From positions 5,828,001 to 5,892,000 of the forward strand of contig AP026541.1 in NCBI GenBank assembly GCA_026075535.2: 64,000 nucleotides of DNA, written 5' to 3'. Below, one piece after another: positions 33,371-44,115 of this stretch (its first letter is position 1; each line of letters begins with the position of its first letter). The notes under the pieces are model-generated. The model saw nothing but the letters and a program-made list of their open reading frames with translations, was not told the origin of the DNA and did no database searches. The translations under genes were made by a program, and so were the position numbers. The DNA comes from Tricholoma matsutake. Lineage: Eukaryota; Basidiomycota; Agaricomycetes; Agaricales; Tricholomataceae.

Positions 33371-35616
33371 TTTTTTTTTTGGGGTCAACAATTTATAACG
33401 CGGGGCTCAATCGCAGTCCGCGGGTCAAGATACAAACAAGGTACTACTAAGACTACGCATTCCCTATGTCCGCATCCCACACCAGGTCCCTTGCAGAAGC
33501 CACGTTACAGCGGGCGTACCAGCATTGTCCTCTCAGACAGGAAAGGCAATAATCTGTAGGGGAGGGGCCCCCCCTACAAAGGCTAGCCATTAGTTCGCCG
33601 TCTGGTGCTATCTCGGTCCCCCCGGCCACATATCCGACCGAAGTCAGATCAGGCGCAAGCAGTGTCAATTCACCGTAAGTCCTCCCTTGCGGGAAGAGTA
33701 ACCGTCTTTCACCAGACAACGAGGATTGACCACCCCAGGTGAGTGAGGTGGACCATCACTGTGTCCACGCACAAGTGACAGTGACGAGGCAGCTGGTTAT
33801 TCACTGGAACTGCCGTAGCTGGTTATTCACCGGAGCTACTGTAGGTAGGGGGTCGAGGCCCCCCCCTCGAGCAAATGCTACTCTGAGCATGCACTCGGTG
33901 ACATCATCCCCCCCGCAGTGGGGAGAAGGTAAAGGGCGGCGACATAATGTCACCATCCCGACAACAGCCCTGGTGGGCGGTGAAGAGAAGGGGGGGTCCC
34001 CTTCTTCAAGCTCGGCGTGGTCGTTGGCGGGGGCCACGAGGACGTCGACGCCGTTTCGGGGACAAGGGTTCCTCGGTTGGAGGCTCTGCCGCTGGTGGAG
34101 CAGACTGAGCCGCCTGCATCGCCGCATAGGAAGCCTGGAAGGCTGCCGGAGACGTAAGGTCAAGGGGAGCTGATGCCGTGCGAAACGACTCCATCATGCT
34201 CCCTGAAAATCGCCAGGTGGTGGTGAAGAGCTCCCACGCCATCTGACGCCAAGAGTTCCTGTCGTTGAGAGGAACTGCGGATACTCGGACGGTACCTACA
34301 AAGGAGGTCATCATGTCCAGTAGATGTAGCATGGCATCAGAGGTGGCTTCGATTTCCAACCTCTGATCCCTAGATAATGGCACTTCGTCCTCCACCAGCT
34401 CAGGGATGGGGGGCCAAGGCGGTAGCGGGGCAGGGGATGCCTCCGGATAAAGGAGCTCAGCGATACCGAGCTCCTGTGAATACATATCCTCCTTAGGGAG
34501 GCTACGAGCCCAGCGCTTGTGTTCGACGTCGACACCAAGTGCCCATCGTACACGATCGATCGTTTTCCTCGAGGAGAGCCTAGGCCCCCCCTCGGCGAAA
34601 GCGAGAGCCTCCTGCATGGCAAGAGAGTCATCGTCATCATCATCGTTAGGGTCGGAGAGGTCTTCCCCAGCCCATAGATCTCTAGCTGCCCTGAAAGCAG
34701 CTGCTACCTCCGATTCATCTTGGACGAACCGGGTGTCGTAGTCTTGGACGCCATCATCAAAGATGTCGCCCATGATCAAAACGGGGTCGCGTAGACCCCG
34801 ATGTGGTGGTTGGTCTCTGGTTCGCCATTTGGGCATCGAGAGTGTGTGTATTAGTGCTAGTAGATGATGGTAGGAATCAAAGTACGCAGTGTGGAATTGA
34901 TAACGACTGGTCCCTTATCTATATTCCGGGTCCACCCGATACAGCCTCCGAACGCTCCGAGGGGGCGAGCAAGCCGCACATCCTGCTGCCTAGTGGGAGA
35001 AGATTGAACCCGGGTCATGCCACCCTAGGAGAGTGAGCACCGGAGGTAGAGGGATGGTGGTGAGAAGTGGCCACCAAGGTGTAGGCCTAGCCGCTAGGGG
35101 GCACCATCGCCCGGCCCCTTTTAACGATGGTGTATTCCAGCGGGTAGTCAGTATAGCATGTCTCTAGTAGTAGAAACTCACAGAGCATGGAGGCTGGAAG
35201 CCTCCCAGATGACCAGCAGTCCAGTGATAATGTCCCTCCTCCCTAAGCCAGACCTCCCCCACCTAGACGAGTGTGACGACTTGGGCGAGCATTGAAGCAG
35301 GCATCCCACACCCACTCTAAGCCCCCAGAGGGACCTAGACTACTCTTTCATAGACAACACTCACCTAGTCAGGATCCTCGAAGCCCAGGAGAACGAGATG
35401 AATAGCAGCCATTGTCAAAAACAATGACTGGGGCATCCACGGAGATCGGATGGACGGATCTCTTAGCAAATCAGGGCACACCTGGAGACGCTGAGAGCGT
35501 TCGTGATGGTGAAATCCGATCGAAAATCGGACGAAAATTGAAGTGTCGATGTCGCTTGCAACGTTGAGCAGAGGTGTTTACCACTATTTATGGTGGTTGT
35601 AACAAGTCAAGGAGCT
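33371..35616 (-). mobile_element. Non-LTR-like element copy 1 (2246 bp) with TSD
   Basis: Read on the minus strand it starts GCTCCTTGACTTGTTAC at 35615, has a ~780-nt leader, one ORF, a ~630-nt 3' region and ends CGTTATAAATTGTTGACCCC plus an A-tail at 33371. The direct repeat GTTGTTTTTTACCC (33357-33370 and 35617-35630) is the target-site duplication. The element splits the WSPN-family gene. No LTR and no terminal inverted repeat; the A-tail and variable TSD point to target-primed reverse transcription. Confidence 0.9.
34006..34836 (-). CDS. Element ORF, copy 1: conserved protein of unknown function
   Basis: 276 aa, uninterrupted. Layout: basic N-terminus (MPKWRTRDQPPHRG), very acidic stretch (DPNDDDDDDSLAMQEAL, residues ~60-80), a central conserved part with SQELGIAELLYPEASPAP and PIPELVEDEVPLSRDQ, a helical domain (ATSDAMLHLLDMMTSFVGTV, SWRQMAWELFTTTWR), an Ala-rich helix (AAFQASYAAMQAAQS) and an Arg/Pro-rich basic tail (PKRRRRPRGPRQRPRRA). 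No zinc knuckle, nuclease or RT motif. The basic tail suggests nucleic-acid binding, as for LINE ORF1/Gag-type proteins; this is inference. Copies 1 and 3 are almost identical. Confidence 0.8.
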   Translation of the reverse strand: MPKWRTRDQPPHRGLRDPVLIMGDIFDDGVQDYDTRFVQDESEVAAAFRAARDLWAGEDLSDPNDDDDDDSLAMQEALAFAEGGPRLSSRKTIDRVRWALGVDVEHKRWARSLPKEDMYSQELGIAELLYPEASPAPLPPWPPIPELVEDEVPLSRDQRLEIEATSDAMLHLLDMMTSFVGTVRVSAVPLNDRNSWRQMAWELFTTTWRFSGSMMESFRTASAPLDLTSPAAFQASYAAMQAAQSAPPAAEPPTEEPLSPKRRRRPRGPRQRPRRA

Positions 35617-36772
35617 GTTGTTTTTTACCCTAGGAATGGATAAAGATGATGTAAAGCTATGGAATCTCCAAGAGTTCATCATTGTAAGCCAAGCCTCCAT
35701 TTCCCGCATACCTCGCTGGATGGCTACGAAACGGATGACCATATTTTGAAAATCACCAGATGATCGGGCCATGATCTCTAATTCCTCTTCATTCGGGTAA
35801 AATGGGCAGTGATCAAGCGCGAAGAAACATGCATCATTATAAGGGTACCTGTATGTCCTAACTTTCTGCCATAAGTAGCTGGCTCGGGATTTCAGCTTGG
35901 AGAGATATTCTGGATCTAAATGCCCATTCATTGAAGACCGCCACACTGCTCGTAAAGGGACTAATTCCGGATCCATCGAGCGCCAAGCTTCAGGAGTGGA
36001 CATGGTGGTTGGAGGACTTTGGCAAAAGCCTAGCCAAGGAGCCTTTGGGTTGAAGTGTTGAGGATGTAAGGTCCAATCCCTTGGGCCTAAACACCCGTCA
36101 ATGTAATGGAAAGGAGGGTAATGGTATGCAGGTAAAACTTCGGTTAGCAGTGCTCCAGGATAGAAGTTGACTTTGTTGCAGTTGGGTGACCACACTTCGT
36201 GGAAGGTGTCCTTGATCTTAACAGTACGCCTATAGGCTGGTTCTATAACAGGCACATAGAATGAGAGCTGATTGTAAACCACCGGAGGCTCCTGGTAGAC
36301 TTGAGTGATATCCATGCAGGGTATATCAGTCTCTGCCATTTTGATATTCACCTTTGCAGGAGAGGGGGTTACCACTGGTGTAGTGGCAGAATTTGAAGAT
36401 AGTTCAAGTTGATGACATAAGCACACGTAACAAAATGAAAGCATGAGGTGATGGAGGCTTTTTGGTTCTAGGCAACATGAAGGCTGGAATACCACTCAAA
36501 ATATCTGGTGTTATGCTGAGTGATGCTCATCCAAGATTATTAGTAACCCTTACTGTACGCATGATCAAGTCTTTCCAATTTCGCACCAAATGTAGCCTGA
36601 GTCGTTTAAGATCTACATAAACTTCGAATTGTGAAGAATTTGGTCGGAGGGATTTGATGCATCGCTGGCAAACAATCCTATCCTATCATCCTAATATCAG
36701 TGTTCTATGCAAATTATCAACATGGAAGCCCTAATACATAGTTGACATAGTGCATCGCTGATATTTTCCACC

Positions 36773-38517
36773 TCATGGTCTTGTCGCTTCAGATTTGATC
36801 GGTTGTAGCGGGGGGGTCGTTGGGTGCGTGTTGACCTTCATCTGCTGGCATATTGCACATCCAGCAATGTAGTTCTTGATATACGTCATCATCCCCAGCC
36901 ACCAGTAGTCTCTCCTGATCATTTCGGTTGTTTGCCATTGTCTCGGGTGTCCACTGGTCACTCCTTTGTGGTATTTTTGCACCAGCTTCTTTCGTAGATC
37001 TCCATTGTCTGGGACATAGCACCTGTCTCGGAAGAATAGAAGGCCGTCTTCTATCTTCCAGTCTTCCAATGCTGACTTTATTGGCAGCATTCCCTTGGTC
37101 TTTAGCGCCTCGATTGCGCTTTTCACTAGGTCATCTTTCATGATACTCCCTGCGAGTAAGTCATGCATTTCAGTGTCAATGAATTTCACGAATACTGTTT
37201 CTGGCAGCATTGTGACATCTTCATTATTGTTGTCTTCTTCTGGTATGTGGTCCACTCTCCGTGATAACGCATCGCTCTGTACCATCTGTGATCCAGGCAC
37301 ATGGACGAGTTGCAAGTCGAATTCCGATAGGAATAAGCTCCATCTTGCCTGTTGTCTGTTCAGTTTCTGTGCCGTCCAGAAGTACGTTAGGTTCTTGTGA
37401 TCCGAGAGGATTACTACCGGGTGTTCTGAACCCAGCAAGTAGTGTCTCCAAGTTTCCAGCAATTGTACTATCGCCAGAAGTTCCCTGTCATATATCTTGT
37501 AGTTCCATTCTGTTGGTGTCAGTGCATGCAATATGTATCCCCATGGATGCCAGTCTCCATTCGTATCCCTTTGTCTCAGTACTCCTCCTGTCGCATGTTT
37601 TGAGGCATCTGATTTGATTGTGAATGGCTTTGTTGGGTCTGGCATCAGCAGTACCAGTGCTTCTGCGAATTTCCTTTTCAGCGTCTGAAAGACCTGTTCG
37701 CATTTGGTTGTCCAGTTGAACATTTTGTCCTTCTTTGTCAGCTCATTAAGCAGTCTGCTTGTCTCCGCAAAATGTCCGATAAACTTCCTGTAGAAGTTTC
37801 CAAATCCCAGGAAAGATCTGACTGCCTTTACATTTGTCGGGGTTGGCCAATCCTGTATACCTGCCAGTTTCGTGTTGTCCATGGCAATTTTGTTGGGTCG
37901 GATGATCAGACCCAAGAATTCCACTTCATGGATGTCAAATTTGCATTTCTCTGGTTTCAAGTATAAGTCGTTTTCTGCCAGTCTTTGCAGTACCCTCTTT
38001 GTCCTTTCCTGGTGTTTGTTCTGATCCTTGGAGAATATCAGGATGTCATCCATGTAAATCATGAGCCATCCTTCTCCGATCATGTCACGGTATATCTCAT
38101 TCATCATTGCCTGGAAGGTCGCTGGTGAGTTGCATAATCCAAAGAACATCACTGTTGGTTCAAACAGCCTCGGTTTGTTTTGAAGGCTGCCTTCCATTGA
38201 TCTCCATCCTTGATTCTGACGTTGTGATATCCCCATCGGATGTCCAATTTCATAAACCATTTCACCCCTCTCAGTTTGTCCAACAGGTCTCCTACCAGCA
38301 GCAGCGGGTAGGTGTTCTTGATTGTTCTGTTATTCAAGTACCTGTAATCCTGGAAGGGTCGTAGCGTGTCCGAGTCCTTCGCAACGAAGAAGAATGGCAA
38401 TGCCATGGGCGATTTCGATGGTTGGATGTATCCTTTCTGCAGGCTTTCATCGAGAAACTCGTTGAGTTTCTTTTGTTCTGCCGGTGACAATGGGTAAACC
38501 CTGCAATCCTTTGCCAT
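36773..38517 (-). pseudogene. Gypsy 1 pol: RT, RNase H, integrase N-terminus
   Basis: RT begins at 38517 ([39 protein letters not shown]), shifts frame near 38160-38180, and continues as [20 protein letters not shown] with the catalytic motif [11 protein letters not shown]. The tether and RNase H follow ([48 protein letters not shown]), then HVPGSQMVQSDALSRR and the integrase zinc-binding segment (HPRQWQTTEMIRRDYWW, CAICQQMK). The frameshift within RT and the missing integrase core make it non-functional. Confidence 0.9.
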
Positions 38518-39378
38518 AAAGTCTGTTTTCAGTTCGATCGCATGATCCCAGGGTCTTGATTCTGGGAATCTCTCTGATGCTTCCTTCTCGAATATCCGTT
38601 GGTACTCCCTGTACTGTTTGGGGAGTAGCTCGTTGAGGGTCTTCTGTTCGGTGTCTCCTTCCTTCTTGTGTGTCAGGTATTGTGAGACCGATGTTTTTGC
38701 CCTGATCCAGATATTTTGTCCGTAAGCATATCACGGTGATCCTTTTGCCTTTACAATCCAAGAGATTGTCCTTGTCATCTGAGAATATCCATATCTTGGC
38801 TTGTCATATTCCTCTGTCAGTGGTGTCTTAGCTGGTTCGAATATTCCAATGACGGGTTCTTCTCGGATGTAGGCGACTAGTAGCTCATCATCTTCGATCT
38901 TTAGTTTGGGTGTCTCTTTCGGTTGTTCTGTTGCCTGTTCTGTTGCCTGTTCGTGGTTTGCCTGTGCTGTGTTTTCCTTCCCAGTGTCTTCTTTGTCTTG
39001 TGGCCCAATGGGTTCTGCGTTCTGAAGAGTCGTGATCGCAATCTCTTCATCATCTATTTCTTCAATTGTCACCTTTCTTGTCTCGACGGGCATCTTGCTT
39101 CTTCTTGGTTCAGCATGGAGGGCTCCCCCCATTAATCTTGCCTTGGCAATGATTCTTCGGCAATCCATTCACCATTCTTTGTTTGTCGGTTTCTCTTTCT
39201 TCAGGGTAATCTTTTCCCTCTGTTTTGCAACTATTCGGGCCAATGCCAGTTGTCTTTCTTCCTTCTTGGTGGCCAGTTTCTCCAGTTCTCTGGTTGCCGC
39301 CTTTTTCCATTGTGCTCGTTCTTCCTCAGCAGTCTTCTTCTTGAGGGCAAGTTTTTCTTGTTCTTTGGCAACAATCTT

Positions 39379-39966
39379 TCAGCACCACGCCTGTCGCTCT
39401 TCTTTCATCATGTCTAGGGGGTTTTTCTTCCTTTCAGTTCCCCTCTGGCACCATGACAAGTGTTCATCGTCAGTTTTCTTGGTCTGTACCCTACTGATAA
39501 GGGTTCTTCCTCTTCCATGTGAGAATTCAGGATGGGTCTTGTCATTCATCCTGAATTGGAAGGTTCCAATTCTCCAGTCAATTACTGGGTTGATTCTCCT
39601 GAGCCATGGCAAGCCCAGGATGACTGATTCCTTTCCCAGTCCTGCAATGAGGAAGGTCGTTGGGAAGGTTCTTACGTTGATCGTCAGGAGTTCCCTGGCA
39701 TAGTGGGAAATCTCCCCTTTCTTGTTTGGGGTTCCGTCCACGTTCTTGACCTTGATCACCTTCTCCAAGGGGTGCAGCTCAAATCCGCTGCTCTCCGCGA
39801 ATTCATGACTCATGAATATCCCTCCTGCTCCAGAGTTGAGTAGGGCTTCAGTTTCGATGGCTTTCCCTCTGCCTGCTCCTAGCACTTTGACATCTAAACA
39901 CATAGATTGATTCTTCAAAGTGGCTAGTAGTACAGAGCAGACAGAGAGTTTGGTGGTACCTGGCAT
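39379..39966 (-). pseudogene. Gypsy 1 aspartic protease region, catalytic Asp replaced
   Basis: The frame contains TEALLNSGAGGIFMSHEFA, where the retropepsin catalytic triad D-S/T-G should read; here Asn replaces Asp (GAC to AAC would do it). It also contains VILGLPWLRRINPVIDW, the second conserved retropepsin block (ILG-PWL--NP-IDW). A charged linker region lies downstream at 39168-38731 (IEEIDDEEIAITTL, EEPVIGIFEPAKTPL) before RT. A protease with N at this position should be inactive. Confidence 0.8.
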
Positions 39967-40055
39967 TGAGGCAGGCCACCTCTTTAAAAACCCTCATCCT
40001 CAATTGCGGCGAGAGCTCCTTTCTTTTCTTCTTCGTTGAGTTCTTTCATGATCGC

Positions 40056-40835
40056 TCAGATCTTCGAGTAGGCTTCCTTGCCTTTATTCTTTGAGAATGG
40101 CCGGTCCTCGGTCCTCTTTTCCCCTTTCTTGTGTTCGGATGCTCTGTGTCCAGTCTGATGGCACACAAAGCACTGTCCTTTTTTCATATGTTCGATCCTC
40201 TCCTGGTAGGAGAGCTGGTTGATCTCGAGTGGGGTCTCCTTTGCCTTGGAGTTCAGCAGCTTCCTTGTAGAAGTCTCCTGCAGCCTCCCTGTTATGGCCT
40301 TTGCTCTTCTCCACTGTCCATCGTACTTGGAGGCGGCGTTGATCATTCCTTCCAAGGTCGTAGGGATCATTTCCATGTTGAAAACTCTTTCGAGGAGGTT
40401 GGGGTTCAACCCATCCATAAAGAGTTCAATGAGGGTGGTGTCATCATTGATTCCCGTCTTCTCTTGCAGGATTCGGAACCGCGCTATGTAGTCCTCCAGG
40501 TCCTGTCCCTGCTTCAATGTTTTCATTTCTGTCCTGGCTCTGCCAGCTTCGTCGATCGGTGTGAACACTATCTTGAGCGCCAATTCAAAGGCTGACCAAG
40601 TTCCTAGGTCCTCTCTTTCTGCCCATGTCTGTGCCCATGGTGCAGCGGTTCCTCCGTTCATGAAGGACAAGGCGAAGATGATTTTCTTTTCATCGGTGTC
40701 GTAGATTCCGTGGTTCACTCTCAAATAGAGTTTTACTTCTTGTAAGAACTTTGCAGTTCTCATTTGGTCCCCTGTGAAGTCAGAGGGGGTTTGGATTCTA
40801 ATCTCCTTGGTCAATGCGGTGGGTTTGGTAGACAT
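40056..40835 (-). CDS. Gypsy 1 gag
   Basis: 259 aa, open. It has the retrotransposon gag core (FTGDQMRTAKFLQEVKLYLR, WAQTWAEREDLGTWSAFE, QDLEDYIARFRILQEKTGI, LFMDGLNPNLLERVF) and a zinc-knuckle-like motif near the C-terminus, CFVCHQTGHRASEHK. The knuckle is CX2CX4HX4H, with His instead of the usual last Cys, which could still bind zinc. Gag forms the virus-like particle that packages element RNA. Confidence 0.85.
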   Translation of the reverse strand: MSTKPTALTKEIRIQTPSDFTGDQMRTAKFLQEVKLYLRVNHGIYDTDEKKIIFALSFMNGGTAAPWAQTWAEREDLGTWSAFELALKIVFTPIDEAGRARTEMKTLKQGQDLEDYIARFRILQEKTGINDDTTLIELFMDGLNPNLLERVFNMEMIPTTLEGMINAASKYDGQWRRAKAITGRLQETSTRKLLNSKAKETPLEINQLSYQERIEHMKKGQCFVCHQTGHRASEHKKGEKRTEDRPFSKNKGKEAYSKI

Positions 40836-41119
40836 GTTGGCATTGTCGTCGGATAGGGAGAATGGGTCTCGTTCTGGAGTTTCTTCTGTATCGAGGGATC
40901 TAAAGTCCTCTTCATTGAGGTATTGGGGTTCTTCGTCACTGGTTCTCTTTGAGAACCACTTCTGTGCTGGTTCCGAGTATCATACTAGTCGACCCTGGTA
41001 TCTATACCACGGGGTTCTTCCTGATGATGATGCTCTGGTTGGAGGTCTGTCTGGGCTTTGTCTGAAAGACGTTGTGTCTGCACCTAGGTAGGTGGACTTC
41101 GTAGATCAGCTTGACCTTT

Positions 41120-41733
41120 TGTTAAGACTATAGGTCTTTAACTCAGCCTTGGCTTCGTATGTTACAGTTGGAGGCTTTCCAACTGTCTCGTATCGCACTA
41201 GGAGACTTTCCTAGTGTATCGGGCTTCCTGCCTTCACTTGGGTACTTCCTCAAGTCGTCACAGCTATCCGTACTCAGAGGCTTTCTGAGTAGACCGTCGG
41301 TTTGTGTATCACAGTTGGAGGCTTTCCAACTGTTGAGTTCGAGTTATCACAGCTAGGGGCTTCCTAAGCTGTCGAGTGTTCTGGTTGAGTCTAAGACCGT
41401 TATTTGAATTAGGTCAAGCTGAGGAATACAGGCAGTATTACTACAGCTTATATACAGTTTGAAGATACCTATTGTCCAATCGGAATGCAGGATCATTATC
41501 AAGTAAAAATTAGAAAGAACAATAGAAATGACAGGCCTCATGCCTCGCATGAGGCGTCTGATGTCACGGAGTGCTGCGGCGCAGCATGTCAGGGAACAAT
41601 AAAGGATAAGCCTCATGCCTAGCATGAGGTGTCCGATGTCAAGGATCTGATGTCAAGGACATGCTGCGGCACAGCATGTTGATCGTGAGAGTCTGACATC
41701 ATGGACCTCATGTCAAGGGGCTGCCATATCACA
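41120..41733 (-). repeat. Gypsy 1 5' LTR
   Basis: Sense strand starts TGTGATATGG (at 41733) and ends GTCTTAACA (at 41120), giving TGT...ACA ends, about 614 bp. The outer part has repeated GCCTCATGC...GCATGAGG palindromes and ATGTCAAGGA/TGCTGCGGC words; the inner part holds a series of stem-loops. The left boundary is set by where the Gypsy 2 coding sequence resumes; one or two bases are uncertain. The LTR carries the element's promoter by family knowledge. Confidence 0.7.
41164..41372 (-). other. Array of six stem-loops in the LTR leader region
   Basis: Six hairpins, at 41164-41186, 41196-41216, 41235-41255, 41272-41290, 41311-41333 and 41349-41372. In the sense (minus) strand at least four have stems of 7-9 bp and a five-base loop AAGCC or AAGTC, for example stem ACAGTTGGA with loop AAGCC. 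The stems differ in sequence while staying paired. They lie near the 3' end of the LTR, so they would be in the leader of the transcript. Confidence 0.75.
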
Positions 41734-41997
41734 GCATGTGTGGGAGTGGGTTCGGGTGCATGGAGTCACCATGCGTCAAAGTGTCTCCTGTTGAAGGTGA
41801 GTTGAGTTGAATCAGAAAAATAAAGTACCCGGTCTTGCCGGCGTACGTCTGGTCGTCCTGGGTTATGATAACAAAAATCATAACAGTTAGGGAGTCAGGG
41901 TCGGAAAGAGTGGACACATTGAGATGAACGTAGGCAGCCAAGTGGGTAAGGTCAATGCAACCCCCAGCCCCAATGGCTGTATCCTGAGGGTTGCAGA

Positions 41998-43367
41998 CTA
42001 TTTTTCTGAGTCCATAGTCTCGGGAATGACCGTGGACGCACAGGCTTTTGCGCCTTTGGATTTCGGGCAGTTTCCTGCTACTTGCCCTTCCTCACCACAG
42101 TAGAGACAAAGTTGTTCTCTCATGCGACATTCTCGTTCCTCCCCAGTAAGCTTGCCATTCTTCCCCAACTTATCGGAGATGGACGACTTGGGCTTGTCCC
42201 AGGAAGTGTTCTTTGTCGCGGAAGACTGCTGGTTGGAGGTGTTACCACAAGTGGAGTTTGAAGTGGCTTGGTTTGTCGGCGGGAAAGAGTCCTTCCGACT
42301 AGAGTTACTGGAATTCTTTGTTTTGAAACAGGATTCATCCTCCTGCATCCAATAGATATCGTTGCAGTCCTGTGCTTTCAAGCGCAGTTCTGCAAGGGTG
42401 TCAGGTTTACCACCCCAAAAAACTTCTATACGAAGTCGGAGTGGAAGACTGTGGAAATAGTGGTCACAAAGGGCTGCTTCATTCCAGTTGACCCTAGAAG
42501 CTAATTCCCAGAAGTCAACGTTATATTTTGTGATGCGACCACCTTTCTTCATTGCTAGGTCAGAGAGAGCTTTTTCCACGTCTCCGACTGGGTCGTGCAG
42601 ACCAAAGTTGCTTTCCAGCTCGGCAAGGAAAGCTTCATAGTCCCACATCCAGTGTGCGGAATCTGTCGGGTCATTAAGACCAGGTTCAAACCAACTGAGA
42701 GCTGATCCTTTAAGATAAGAAAGGATAATATGATCTTTTTCTCATCAGAGGAAAATACATGCAGGCGGTCGCGGAAATGAAGATTACACGAGACTAGAAA
42801 GTCTCTAAGTTTCTTTGGGTTGGAGCCATTGAAAGTGTTGGGGTCGCAAACTTTGATTTTCTCGGTCTTGGGTGCGTTGTTTTGTCAGAGGGTGCAGATA
42901 CTCTCTGAGAGGTTGTAAAGAACATCTATGAACCTATCCCCTGGATCAGGGTTTCCCCCTAGGGGAGGTTGATCATCAGGATCATTGGAATTGGGGTCAC
43001 CCCCAGGGCTGTCCGGACCGCTAGGGTCGTTGGGTCTGCCGGGAGGTCCATCCTCTAGACCACGATCTTCCAACCCATAGGGTTCAGGCTGGTTGATGCC
43101 CTCTACGTACTCAAGGGGAGTTCTTGATCGAAAACCTTCTGGGTTGCCGGAAGGTTGCGGGGCATGGGTGGACCTGAGATTAGCACTGATTGAGGGGGCT
43201 CCTGAGCCGATTTGTCGGAAGATGTTTGAGGGTCTGGAAGACACTCCAAATGTAGTAGCGGGTCGAGGGTCGGAAAGGGTGGATCGCTGGATTGCAGAGA
43301 TCCCTGGAATAGTACCGGCATGTTGGGAATTCCTGGTTGTGCACTGGCAAGTTTTGGTTGGGGTCAT
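41998..43367 (-). pseudogene. Gypsy 2 gag, frameshifted
   Basis: The first frame (43367-42885) is Pro/Gly-rich; the second (42648-41998) has the gag core (YEAFLAELESNFGLHDPVGD, LRLKAQDCNDIYW) and a zinc knuckle CLYCGEEGQVAGNCPK. In the family this reads CX2CX4HX4C; the His is Gln here, so the knuckle is damaged. Between the two, at 42885-42648, the frame is broken. ATPWY-type capsid residues cannot be followed across the gap. Confidence 0.75.
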
Positions 43368-43407
43368 AAGAGGAGAAGAGATGAGTGAAGTGTGAGTTCG
43401 TATATAC

Positions 43408-44115
43408 TGTTAAGAACTGATCCTAGAGGCCGCTTCAGAATCTGACCGGACACTGTGGGTGATGATAGCGGGAGATTGTTAGGTCAATGGGGATTCTGCA
43501 GGAGGGGAAACGGAAAGGACTTGGCTTCAGCTTGTAAGAAGCTGTGCCCTTCACCTCGTCTGGTGTCCTAATTTCAAGTCGAGGGTTTAGAGGTAGGAGC
43601 AGGAGAGTGCGGGTAAATGTGGGGGAGGAGTACGGAGGGACTTAGGTTAAGTTCAGATGAGACTAGAACTTCAGAGGGAGACTAGAGGTTGAGTCGAATG
43701 GAGTTCAGACTCTTAGAGGACAGGGGTTGGAGTAGAAGGAGGTTTTAGATTGGCAGGGTAAAGTCAAGTCTATGTCGATATACGAACTGAGGAATACAAG
43801 GCAAAACTAACTAAGCTTAAATACTGTAGTCTGGAATAATGTGGAACAGGAACGAAGACTGCGGCAGTGTCTCGACTGCATAGATAAATTATCTAGCGGG
43901 AGCCGCACAGGAATCTGTAGTCGAATTTGCAATAGAGACGGCAGCCTTGGGAAGGCAGCCATGGATGCTGTACAAGGCAGCCTGGTGCACAGCAGTGTGG
44001 GCAGTGCAAGGCAGCCAGGAACGAAATCGGGAGGCATAGGCAAAAGTCATGTTTGACGTGCAGGAAAGAGTTGGATGGATGCGGGTTCCGATCAGGCGAG
44101 GAATGGTTCTTGACA
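43408..44115 (-). repeat. Gypsy 2 LTR (708 bp)
   Basis: Ends are TGTCAAGAAC (at 44115, sense) and GTTCTTAACA (at 43408, sense), a near-perfect 10-bp terminal inverted repeat. Its outer edge abuts the LINE fragment at 44116. The primer-binding site region just inside (43407 downward, GTATATACGAACTC) is not one I can match to a tRNA. Confidence 0.85.

Larger units (their letters stand above)
31190..36495 (-). pseudogene. WSPN-family gene split by a non-LTR-like insertion
   Basis: The 5' part (36495-35631) carries the FHEVWSPNCNKVNFYPGALL motif and an aromatic-rich region ending in a helix EAWLTMMNSW. The frame resumes at 33356 on the other side of a 2246-bp insertion as VSVWLNGTSKLDGYWLLRIGVILVYVI, followed by a long Ser/Gly-rich region with repeated STSGWG, then a basic KKAKARAKQAKQVW helix (to 32280). 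It then continues in other exons (32191-31433) with SMFWDRVHGR and acidic low-complexity sequence. The exact target duplication on both sides shows the gene was contiguous before insertion. In Agaricomycetes, proteins with this W-L-L-x-x-G-V block exist in high-copy families; I do not know a function. Confidence 0.5.
36773..41733 (-). mobile_element. Gypsy element 1 (Ty3-like), truncated in integrase
   Basis: Order on the minus strand: 5' LTR (41733-41120), gag, protease, linker, RT, RNase H, integrase zinc finger. This order (RT before integrase) is Ty3/Gypsy. It stops at 36773 just after the integrase HHCC region; the catalytic core, 3' LTR and target duplication are missing. The 3' break borders the WSPN-family gene's upstream DNA; the 5' LTR breaks Gypsy element 2. 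Confidence 0.9.
41734..44115 (-). mobile_element. Gypsy element 2, 5' part only
   Basis: On the minus strand: LTR (44115-43408), gag region (43367-41998), then a short protease-like remnant (41941-41734) cut by Gypsy 1's LTR. All of pol is missing. It is from a different lineage than Gypsy 1 and 3 by gag sequence. Confidence 0.8.

Noticed and set aside
33739..34173. 144-codon and similar ORFs opposite to the element ORF.
   Set aside because: Antisense shadows of the Arg/Pro-rich 3' part of the element ORF and its GC-rich 3' region.
35510..35616. Self-cleaving (HDV-like) ribozyme at the 5' end of the small element.
   Set aside because: The first bases (GCTCCTT) have no complementary AAGGAGC partner within the distance needed for a P1 helix.
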